Origin: Capniomyces stellatus
Lineage: Eukaryota > Kickxellomycota > Harpellomycetes > Harpellales > Legeriomycetaceae
Assembly: GCA_001661515.1 (NCBI GenBank)
Contig: LUVW01000013.1
Span: forward strand, 844,649 to 908,648
DNA: 64,000 bases
Direction: 5' to 3'
Shown here piece after piece: positions 1 to 10,031 of this stretch. Both the position numbers and the translations under genes were made by a program. Within the stretch, counting starts at the first letter, position 1. Each line of letters opens with the position of its first letter. A model generated the notes under the pieces. It was not told where the DNA came from, made no database searches, and worked only from the letters and a program-made list of their open reading frames with translations.

Positions 1-230
1 TGCTGGTGCCATAAGAGTTAATACTAAAGCACACCGTCTTGAATTTCGATGTTTTTCGCTATTAAACAGCCGTTCCAAGATATAAAATGCGATTTCAACA
101 ATAAAAAATAACTGTAATTCTGATTATGATTTACTTTCGGCAGTTTTTTTTTAAAAAAAAACAAAAAAAAAAAGCAAAATCCATATTTACCTATTCTGCT
201 GCTTGGCGCTGTGTTTTTGGGTGTCTTCAT
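1..230 (-). CDS. possible 5' end of a gene running off the left edge
   Basis: This is a weak candidate. On the minus strand an ATG at 230 opens a 40-nt reading frame (MKTPKNTAPSSRI plus one base) that ends at 191 on a good donor, GTAAAT. An acceptor AG next to the left edge, after TGCTTTAG, would continue the frame (VLTLMAPA) out of the window. Another acceptor after TTTAATAG would give a stop after about eleven codons. The 13 residues are too few to recognise a family. The long T/A run at 144-161 lies in the supposed intron. It could equally be non-coding. Confidence 0.22.
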
Positions 231-3200
231 GATATGTATTTCACAAATAGAGTTTGAAATCGTTTATGTTACGTTGTAGCTTGATTTCAAATATTGAATT
301 TGATCAGATTTTGACTTTTTTAACAATATAAAATAAACTTATGAAGGTTTGGAAAACAAGAGCAAAAGTTTAACATTTCTAGTATTTTTAGGGTTATATT
401 TTTAGTTTTTTTTCTAGAGTTTTATTTTTAGTTTATTTTCTAAAGTTTTATTTTTGGCTAACGAAATCAAAGTGTTAATTTGATAAATCCCAGTCGAATG
501 AGATCAAAAAATGAAACTGGTTTTCCTCGCTTTACACGTTTTTTTTTTTGAGTAAAAGTTGGATTGAATTGATTACATATCAGACTCAAATGTCAGTGCT
601 GATTATTTTGTTGACCACTACCTTACTTACCTGGGGAATGCTGGTTCTAAAATAACTATATATATCTCCAAAACCAACTAGTAACGCAGGCAAAGCAAAA
701 AGGGCCAAAGTTTGTTTTTTTCCGATTTATTACTGCAATTCACTGTTGCTGATTTGGGTTATTCTTGAAGAAACTGACACTGATTTTGCTTTCGATGAAT
801 TCTTGGTAGCAATATTATATGTTCATTCAAGAAAACTCCGCGATTTAAAAATTGCTACTGGAAAACTACAAAATAAATTACAAATTCAACAATTCAAGAT
901 ATATTTTTTTGTATCAACTATTAATCTTTGCAAGAATCTTGTCCTACTCTTTGACTTTGCTGGTAAACGAAGCGAGAAAGTCACGTAAAGCGTTATAAGA
1001 ATCAATTTCAAGGATTCAATAGACGACTACTCTACTACAACAGCAACAGCAACAAAACAGTGTTTAAATAGACACAAGCGTTGGAGAAGAAAAAAGTAGC
1101 ATCAAGATGGCAAACGGCAAATTTGGAATTGGTGCTAGAAAGGCTGATTTTGTCTGGAGCTCGGCTAATTAGGCCGAGTTTGTGTTTGAAATTCTCGATG
1201 TTTAGGCAGAAGAGGAAACATTAGCCTGAGATAAGCAACAACAATTACCAAAGTTAGCTAAACCGCTCCTTTTTTACTCAGTTTTGCAAACCAAGGCAGG
1301 AGAGAAAATATTAAAAAGACAGTAATGCCTGATTTTAATAAAAATAAATAAAAATATACATATACAAAGAGTTTGTGTCAAGCAAAGCAGAAATGCTTGG
1401 TTTATATTTAAACAGAGGCAAGTAATAGAGTTTGGGACGAGAAACCTGATTAAAAACATAAAATTTTCTGAAATGTATGGCTAGGATGTAAATAGAATGG
1501 GGATTTAGTGCAGAAATAGGGGGTTTAATTGGGCGGAAAACATAGCGGTTTAATGTAAAGACAAGGTGTTACAGCTCAATTATTCCTAATGTAACTTAAA
1601 TTAACCTTTGGGAAATTACTAAATAGAACACAATGATTGTAATAGGCAAACTTCAAAAAAAAAAAAAAACTAGTTGGTCAGCTAGAGTGATGATTAGAAG
1701 AAAAAGTTGGTTGGTCAACTAAAGTGATAATCCGAAAAAGTGACTTATTCAAGACTAGTTGAACTAGTCTAGTCTCGAAAAGAAATTTTCAACTGTTGTT
1801 ACTAATATTACTTTTATGGCTATTGAATACAAAAGTTACCAATGCCTGTTCAAGAAGTGAGTTAGGCCAGCGATATAGTGGTGTTAATCCAGTGCGAGTG
1901 GAAAGTAACAAATCACTATGGTCCAATGAAAACAACAAGGTGCGTTGATGGATAATCCAAGGCATTCCAGCAAAATGTGTAATCTCAAGCATTATCAAGT
2001 AGAAGGCAATTACCTAATAGTTCCATCTATACTTAACAAAACGTAAATTTATTTTACTTAACTGTGATTTATTGGCAACAGGATCTACACAACAAAACAT
2101 ACAATATTAAACAATATGACAAAACGTAAACATTAAACAAAACACGAAAGAGTAAAGGAATGGCTGTTCAAATTTTTTTTTCCGTTTAGTAAACAATAAA
2201 TAAAGGGAAGGAGTGTTGATGAGTGCAGCAAGGAATTAATTTAACCAAGTGCAACACAAAGGACTAGATTGCTCTAGCGAGATTAAATGTAAAGAAAATA
2301 AATCAAATTGAGATTATATTGCTGTTTCGAGTTACAAAGGCACAATAAATAAGTAAATAAATAAATAAAAATAAAAGCCTTCTATGCCACAAGTCTAATT
2401 CTGCATTGCTATAAAGTTGAAATTTCGTGAAGCTTGAAACAAGTCGCGCAATTGAAAAAAGGAAAAGTGCAAGTAGAAGGTAAAAAGCAACGATACTAAC
2501 ATATCCCTTTTTACATTGTATCTCAACTCTGGTTTAAAAAACAGGTGGTCTACAACAAGTATTGTGGGCTGGTAAATAAAAGTCAAAACGTATGTTTCTT
2601 TACTGCTTGTGAGCAAATACCTCTAAATTGCCACAATCCAATTAGACCTGCCAAAATACCTAGCAGTAATAAAGGCTAAAACTGTTCTGAAAGCAGAATC
2701 GTTTTTCACCGACCTTAGTTTGACGCTACCTATTAGTTCTATTAAAATTCGACTTTTTTTTTGTCTAACTTTTTTCTTCGTCTATTTCACATTCTATTTC
2801 TAGAAGCCAAGGAGCAACTAAATACTCTGGAAAGATTGTTGGAATAATCGAGCATAAATACTATTTTATTCTTTTATTAAAAAAAAGCGAAAAGGTAGAA
2901 ACGGATAGAGGCAAGAGGAGGTTAATTTGGGAGTAACAAGCGCGTCTGAGTTCAGTACTAGTTTCAGAGATCAGTTGGTTTGCTTTAATTAAGAATGGTA
3001 AAGAAAAATAAAGATAGACTGATGCATAACAATGCAAAATCCGAATAAGTTTAGGCAAAGTAGCAAAGCCATTTGAGAATATATCGACTTTGCCTAATGT
3101 TGAGTGTTTTACTGCTGTGTAAATAGTCGAGAATACCAGTCGATTCGAGAGGTCAATTCACCCTGTTGCAAAAGATAGGTAATTAACTGTCAATTTTTTA

Positions 3201-3290
3201 TACAGATTCACTATTAACTTTTTATTACTCGTAGTCGAAAAAAAGGCTGACGAACACTAATAAGGCAGTAGTTAAACCGAATAAGTTAAA
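231..3290. other. long AT-rich non-coding stretch
   Basis: I see no convincing gene here. The open frames are short, low in complexity and have no family signature. A good polypyrimidine tract followed by TTTCTAG ends at 2803. The next 35 bases can be read as AKEQLNTLERL, which resembles the region just before the glycine loop of GCK-III kinases, so an upstream exon of the following kinase gene may lie here. A well-placed ATG at 1107 opens only 21 codons (MANGKFGIG and so on). Confidence 0.4.
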
Positions 3291-3311
3291 ATGTGCGATT
3301 TAATCTATTAG

Positions 3312-6300
3312 GACGAGGATCTTTTGGAGAGGTTTATAAAGCGTAATAACTATTAATTTATTCAACTCATATACATGACACCAATAAGCTTTAAAATATG
3401 CACTGTGTTTCCATAAGAATTGGTATTGATAAAGGTAAAAGCTGAGCCAGAGTTAAATATCTGAAAAAAATAGTGTTGACCACAAAACAAGAAGACATGT
3501 TGCCATTAAAATCATTGACTTGGAGAGCGCCGAGGATGAGATTGAGGACATTCAGCAAGAGATATTTATTTTGTCCCAGCTGGACTCGCCATTTGTAACA
3601 AGGTACTTTGGGTTGTATAAGATAAAATAGAAATTTTTTGTGGCTATGCTGGTTTTGTGTAGGGTATTGTATGCAGGGTAGTGAATATGTGGTGGTGGGT
3701 GTATGATAGTGTATGCAGTTTGTTGTTAAAGTAGAAAATGTGTTGATGGAATTAAAACAAATGGCGTAATAGGTATCATGGGTCATATTTACAAGGGTCG
3801 GACTTGTGGATTGTTATGGAGTTTTGCGGCGGTGGATCGTGTGCAGAAATGGTAAGCTATTACAGATCCAGATATTCTATTATTAAATCTGTTTTCAAGG
3901 GTATAGGGGTTGTTTGTGTATCCACTGGGTTTTAAATCAAGATAGTGACTAAGAGAGAAATTAATCAAAATAGATGAAGCCCGGTTTGATCAGCGAAAGT
4001 AGGATTGCAGTGTTGATGAGAGAGATACTCCGAGGGTTGGATTATTTGCATCACGAAAACAAAATACATAGGGATATCAAGGGTAAAACTGTTCAAATAC
4101 TGACAGTTCAAATTAGTTGGCAATGATTTTCTTTGGTTCATATCTTGTGCGTTGATATACTAATACGATGCGAAATTTGGATATTTCTGTAGCTGCGAAT
4201 ATACTGCTGACCAAAGAAGGAGGCGGTAAGTAGAAAATATTTATATCTACACTTTGTATTTCCATGTAACCATTTTTATTATTGTTAATTTTTACATTGA
4301 GCAAAAGGGTTGACATAGTTTTATTTGCACAATAAATAGTCAAACTGGCAGATTTTGGAGTGTCTGGCCAAATTTCGGCCACGCTAACAAAGAAAAACAC
4401 CTTTGTCGGAACTCCAGTAAGTTCAAGATTGATAGTTTTACCTTATTTTTATTTTTATTTACCTCCGTTATGGGGAGGGAGGGGAGTCCAAGCTTATTTC
4501 AGGGTTTTTTTTTTAATTTAATTTAAGAAAGAATGCATTGAAGGGATAATTGATAACAGGCCCAACTTTTATACAAATAACTAATGTGCAAAATAGTTTT
4601 GGATGGCACCAGAGGTGATCAAGCAAAGCGGATATAATAGCAAGGCAGATATATGGTCGTTGGGAATCACTGCAATTGAGCTGGCAAAAGGGCAGCCGCC
4701 TTATGCAGAGCTTCATCCTATGAAGGTTTTGTTTGTTATCCCAAAAAACGAGCCCCCGCAGCTCACAGGGGATTTCTCCAAGCACTTTATCGACTTTGTT
4801 TCACTGTGTTTACAAAAGGACCCAGCAAGGGTAAGTTGAAGAATTGATTTGGCGAGCTTGATGTTTTACTTTATCTGTTCCATCAAATTATGTGTGTAAA
4901 TTGACTTATGATAAGAGCACAGAGGCTAATCAGGGGCTAAGGCATAAATGTGAGGGTAAAATATACAACATCACAACTAAACACGTGCGATATTTGGTAA
5001 TGATTGTTAGAGGCCATCTGCTGAACAGTTACTTAAGCACAAGTTTGTTCGAGGAGCGAAAAGAACAAGCGTTTTGACAGAGCTTATCCAGCGATGGGAG
5101 AGATGGAAGATTAGCCACCCACAGAACCAAAAGCGATCAGAAGACGAACAGAGGTCTGAAAAGTAAGTTTGGGCAATTATCTGTTAGCATGGCTATTTAA
5201 TTATTTAACGATGAGATAATATGCAATAAAAGTTTGCACTTAAATCAACTTTAAACAGTAGCAAGCAGGACACTATAATGTGGAATTTCGATACCGTAAG
5301 AAAGGCTTCACCTCCAATAAGCAACCGCACAAACATAGGAGCGCCAAATTTGAACGTTGGTGCACAAAACAGGATGTCTAATTCGCAAAACAGCAACCAG
5401 CCTGGGATGAGTCGAGCGACTCAGTCGCCACATCAGCCGCAAATGCAGTCGAGTTTCAACAATAACGGTTATTCAGCGATTCCACGCCCTTCGCCCTCAA
5501 AGAGCAATGCTATCGGAATCGGGAATCTAAATATGCCGCAAAATGGAGTGCCGCCACCAATTCCCCCACACCCAAGCTCAAGCAACTTGATGGGGTTGGC
5601 GATTCAGACAAGTGTGTCGAATTCTTCAAGAGCCGGATCAGCATCAGGATCAGCATCAGGATCAGCATCAGGCCAACAGCAAAGCTCCAGCACAAATATA
5701 AACAGGTTGGTAATCAAAACGAGTACCTCCAACTTATCTAATCAGATGTCACCAAGTACCGGAGGCCAAGGCACACAGACTCCTCCAGGATCATCTCAGC
5801 TAGCACCAGGTTCTCGAAATCAGCAGTATAACCACGCTCAGGGACAGTCAGGGCCGCTGGGGTCAAAGCAAGGCTTAATGTCAAACCACAACAGCCCCAA
5901 CAGCTCCTTAGGATTGCCATTCCTCCCACAGCCAAGCAGCAGCGCATCTTCTGGTGTTGCAAGAGTGCTTACCCCTGGAAAGCAGTACGTGTCGCCAATT
6001 TCCCCTGCCAGCAGCAGCTCTATTGACAACAACAAGGGCTTTGGTGCTAGAGACCTCCAAAACCAAGCATACAAGTCGCCAGCCCTGAATAGACAATCCC
6101 AGTCACAGCTGCAGACAAGGCAAACCAACACTAATGGTAACATTATCAATAGGAACTCAATGCTATCCCCTCAAACCAACTACAAGAAGACCCAAAGTCA
6201 GCCCCAAAGCCAGAGTCAAAGTCAAAGTCAGAGTCAAGCTCAAGCTCAAGGTCAAAGCCAGAGCCAGAGCCAGAGCCAGAGCCAAAGCCAGAGCCAAAGC

Positions 6301-6630
6301 CAGAGTCAAAGTCAGGGTCAAGGTCAGGGTCAAGCCCAAGGCCAACAGCAATTGCAGGCACAATTGCACAAATCGCCATCAAACCAACCCTTATCAATGA
6401 AAGTTAGGTCAGGTACACCACCTCCGCCATCACGTGATGATTTGTACCAAATGTTAGTCATCCCAGCTATAACACGGCTAGACCGCCACACCAACAACAC
6501 CAAGGCAAAAAAGGCCTATGCCTATCTACATAACGCGTTCGTAAATGCTGAAAAGGAATGCCCTGGTGTTTCTGAGCATTTGGTCCGTGAATTAGTATAC
6601 AGTTTACATTCTGCCTCTGTAAGAAAGTAA
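3312..6630 (+). CDS. GCK-III (Sid1/Nak1/MST3-type) serine/threonine kinase, 5' end unresolved
   Basis: This is a Ste20-family germinal-centre kinase of subgroup III, acting in polarity and septation signalling in fungi. Exons are 3312-3342, 3474-3602, 3773-3851, 3974-4082, 4193-4225 (only 33 nt), 4340-4416, 4597-4830, 5011-5162 and 5259-6630. All junctions are in frame and give about 738 codons. Visible motifs are [61 protein letters not shown] and the GCK-III signature [13 protein letters not shown]. The tail is rich in Ser, Gln, Asn and Pro, with a run of SQ dipeptides at 6193-6345. It ends in a conserved helical segment ([20 protein letters not shown]) like the C-terminal partner-binding region of Sid1/Nak1 kinases. 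The exon with the start codon could not be joined: the frame upstream of the glycine loop meets a stop at 3287 and no clean donor/acceptor pair was found. Family assignment is certain; the N-terminus is not. Confidence 0.9.
6193..6345 (+). repeat. in-frame SQ/GQ/AQ dipeptide repeat
   Basis: Degenerate six-base units (CAGAGC, CAAAGC, CAGAGT, CAAGGT and similar) run in frame within the last exon of the kinase gene and encode Ser-Gln dipeptides with some Gly-Gln and Ala-Gln. Synonymous third-base variation shows the tract is not a fresh slippage product. Confidence 0.85.
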
Positions 6631-7022
6631 AACATCTCTTCGTTAATCTTGGCTATTATCAACCAACCAACAAACCAACCAACCCATTCAAAAATCAATC
6701 AACCGTATACCTTGTTTGTTTATGTTTATTTATCCACTCTATATTGCTATTACTCTTTTTTACTTTATTTTTCTATTCATTTAAATTCGGATTAAACTTT
6801 TTTTTTCTTCTTTTACTTTCAACAAATTCATAATTGATATATACAAAAGCTGGAGCTTATCTTGCAGATTCTGTAGCACATTTTTTAGTTATCCAGCGAG
6901 TCAGTATTGCGGCAAAACCCCAGTTCACGCCAAAATTTACACCGTGCTGTCACCGTCTAAATAATATATTTTTATTATAAAGTTGCCAACCAAGATGACA
7001 AAAAATAAAAGAAGAATAAAAC
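6631..7022. other. 3' flank of kinase gene
   Basis: This stretch is pyrimidine-rich and then AT-rich, with CCAACCAACC repeats near 6661. No coding signal is seen. The right end contains the tRNA terminator described separately. Confidence 0.5.
7017..7020 (-). terminator. Pol III T-run terminator of tRNA-Ile
   Basis: On the minus strand four T residues follow the discriminator base of the tRNA after two bases, as expected for RNA polymerase III termination. Confidence 0.7.
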
Positions 7023-7096
7023 TGCTCTGTACAGGGGTCGAACCTGTGACCTTGGCGTTATTAGCACCACGCTCTAACCAACTGAGCTAACAGAGC
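7023..7096 (-). tRNA. tRNA-Ile (anticodon AAT)
   Basis: The minus strand folds as a complete 74-nt cloverleaf. The acceptor stem GCTCTGT pairs with ACAGAGC, the D arm is GCTC/GAGC, the anticodon stem is TGGTG/CGCCA with loop CTAATAA, and the T arm is ACAGG/CCTGT with TTCGACC, ending in discriminator A. The anticodon AAT (A34 normally becomes inosine) reads isoleucine codons. There is no intron, and CCA is not encoded, as usual for eukaryotic nuclear tRNA genes. A and B boxes are intact. Confidence 0.95.
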
Positions 7097-7456
7097 CGGT
7101 TAAAATTTTGGCCTTTGTCTAATATATATCCGTAACAGTCAATTCACTAAAATCGGACACTGACTTTTGAGATGTATTAATTATTCTAGTAGTATGGAAC
7201 CACCCAAAAATGGCTTGCTAAACACAGCAGATTAAGTTACAGACAAAAGCCTCATACTAACAAATAATAAAAAAGCATTGATCAAGTAAATCGATCAGGG
7301 ATAAATAGATAAATGAAACTGTATTTAAGAAATAAAAAATAATCAAGATAGACACAGATTAGCAAAATTGAAAAGAAAAGAAAAAGTGGGGTTAGTAGGT
7401 GCCTTTTTCACTGGATTAAATAGCGAGGGAGATGAGGAAAGGCAAGGCAGGATAAA

Positions 7457-9365
7457 CTAAGCAATTCTGTTTTTATTTTTGCGATTTCCAGTCTTTTTAG
7501 CCTTGTTTGGGTTTTTTCTGCCAACACCAATGATCGGCATGCCTCGAGCATCAAACCGTTCACCATCACGACCTTTAGCGTTAGGGTCAACATTTAGCAG
7601 CATAGATGGCATGTAGTCAACATCCCATAGCCCTGCATCGCCATCCTTGGCGTTGGCAAGAACCTTGATTTCGTTTCGCTCAGCCTTAGCCAGCAAAATA
7701 TTTCTACGATGCATAGAGTCAATGTATCTCTTGTCATCAGGCCTCATAATCAAATCGCGGCCAGATCTGCCTCCTTTTGCAGCCGGAATACTGAACTTGG
7801 TTCCTTGAAGCTTGTACTTGAAGTTCTTCTTTAGGTACAAAGTAGTCACGACCTTGCCTTTGCCGTCGCCTGTTTTGCTTTCCACTTGCTTTGTTGAAAT
7901 CGAAGTACGGATCAGTGTTGGGTGGCCACATGAGGGGCAAAATTGCAAGTCCATTTTAGGAGTTGTTGCAAAGCAGGCGTGGCATCTTAGCACCCACGTT
8001 TGTAGCTGCTTGATCAAAAAGCCATCCAAACTAACCAAATGAAGCCCAAGCTTCAAAAGCACATTCTGCATGGCAAAATCCGAAGTGACTGAACCAACTT
8101 GGATTTGGACACCTTGGCTTATATTGTTTGGATTACGCTCGTCGAGTGCCGACTTGATGTTACGCACGTTTGTGTTGTCCAGCATCTTTCTTTGCCTCAC
8201 ATTCTCTGGTGTTATCCACTCGCTTCCCCATCCAAACATTTTGTTGTCATTTCGTCTCTTTTTTTGCTTGGACTTGTTCTTTGACACCACGGTCCACTCA
8301 TCACCATCATCCTCGCCATCATCCTCGTCGCCATTATCCACCTTGTTGTCACCTTCATCTTCAACCTCGTCTGCTTGCGATTGCTTTGGCTCTGGTTCTT
8401 GCACACTTACAGTCTCTTCAGCCGCTTCTTCATTGTTTGCTTCAGCCTCAATTTCTTTTAGTGCCTCGCTCGACAGCTCTCCTATAGCTCCCAAGAAATG
8501 ATCATCCACCCTTTTTTCAGTATCCAGTGCCTCTTTGCTCTTGGAAACCGTTTTTGCTGCAGAAGTACTGGGATTTACTTGCGCTACTGGTTCCACTTGA
8601 GCCAACTTGGCACTTTCTGGTGCATTTGTTGGTGCATTTGTTGGTACTGATTTTGGTGCTGATTTTGACTGCTGATTGGTATTGTTTACTGGTTTGGCTG
8701 ACGACTTTGCGTCAGGTTTCTCAAACTCGCCGTTTTGTTTTGCCAGCATTACCGCCAAACTGATAACCTTTATATCTGTTATCGACAAACTGTTAAAATC
8801 TCCTGTTTCTTTTGCTGTCTTTACAACTATTAATTTTTGCACAAGTAAAGTACCCAGTTGCAAATATTTGGTTTAGTATTCACCTTTCAAACAAACTAAT
8901 TTAGCCACAAATATCAAAACAAAGTATATACATCGTATTTAACCCGTACTTACCTAAACTGATTGATTCTGGATCAGGATCCTTTGTTGTGAGATTATAT
9001 CTTATTTTGAGCATTTCAAAGTGTTCGCGCGCCTGCTTGCTCAAAAGCTCGCCTAAAACCTCTGGAATTGTAATGAAATTTTCTGCATACGGCAGCAAAT
9101 CATTCCCCTTAAGCAATGGATTTGTATCCAAAACAAGATACTTGTACCTTTTTGTAGATAACTCGCTATTTTCATTAGCTTGCTCATTTTCTTGGGTTTC
9201 AACACTCAACTCTTGCTCTTCAGCAGCTTCGTTTTCCCCAGCATCACTTACATGATCTGCACTCTTCTGCTCGCTTGTTAGCGCTTGTTGCTGTGCCGCC
9301 AAACTAAAATTCCCAAACTCGTTTTCCAAGGTCTTTACCGAGACAGTGACATTTTCAGCTGCCAT
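7457..9365 (-). CDS. NOB1: NOB1, PIN-domain endonuclease for 18S rRNA 3' end
   Basis: NOB1 cleaves 20S pre-rRNA at site D to form the mature 18S 3' end in late 40S particles. Exon 1 is 9365-8954 and exon 2 is 8826-7457; the intron has donor GTAAGT, a yeast-type branch point TACTAAAC and acceptor AATAG. The product is 593 residues. The PIN domain begins at YLVLDTNPLLKG (first catalytic Asp near residue 80), continues through ITIPEVLGELLS, and spans the intron to TGDFNSLSITD. A zinc ribbon follows (CHAC and CPSC, about residues 419-440), then a basic tail ending GNRKNKNRIA. Between the domains lies a strongly acidic linker. About 70 acidic residues precede the PIN domain; in most homologues the domain sits near the N-terminus. 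An apparent start inside the second frame near 8863 is TTG and lies in the intron. The gene is divergent from the PPR gene. Confidence 0.95.
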
Positions 9366-10031
9366 GTTTTTTTATATATATCCGTCTCTGTTGTTTCTTG
9401 TGTTTGAACTATATTCTCTTTACTGATTCGAATATAAATCTATTGTCTCTTTCAAAACAAATGTGAGTTGGATTTAATTTAAAATTGAAGATTTCGTTCA
9501 GGATTTTAAATTCTACTGCTCTTGACGTTTTTGTAGAAAATTTTGGCTTGCACTAGAAACGCTTTTAATTTGCCAACTTGGGGTTTGAAGAAAAAAAAAT
9601 CTTGAAAAAAAAAATTAGAGGATTTTGGGCGAAATAATAAACTTGACAAAATTTGACTGAAAATTTGATCTTGGGATCTAAGTAATCATCGCTACCAATT
9701 AAAAAACAATATTTGCAAAGTTTTTTTCCTATAAAACCTTTAGGCTACATAAAATAAAATAAAAGTCGAGGATTGATTTCATGTAATTTCAAGATATTGT
9801 GATTGATAGAGTAAGTAAAGTTTATTCACTGGGCACTTGATTGTCGGAGATCGCATTTCAATAATAAAAATAAACACTAGACTGCAATAAACCACAGAGC
9901 GTGCACCTTTGCTTGAAATATATCTTTTTCCTTGGCTGCAGCTGCTAGACAAGAGTCAATATAAAGTTCGGAATAGTAAAACCAGGCATAGTTGGCTATT
10001 TTTCAAAGGTCCTATTTACTTTTTGCTCAAG
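9366..10031. promoter_or_regulatory. shared upstream region of NOB1 and the PPR gene
   Basis: The 666 bases between two divergent starts are AT-rich with A and T runs. A TATATATA stretch lies directly 5' of the NOB1 ATG (about 9371-9379). No other motif can be supported. Confidence 0.4.

Noticed and set aside
1107..1172. Well-placed ATG opening a 21-codon frame (MANGKFGIG) that could splice in phase to the kinase glycine loop
   Set aside because: It would need an intron of about 2.2 kb, ten times longer than any other in the gene, and lacks the usual residues before the glycine loop.
6134..6400. Long frames on both strands over the SQ repeat (Lys/Arg-rich and Asp/Ser-rich)
   Set aside because: They are shadows of the periodic coding repeat of the kinase gene, with no independent signature.
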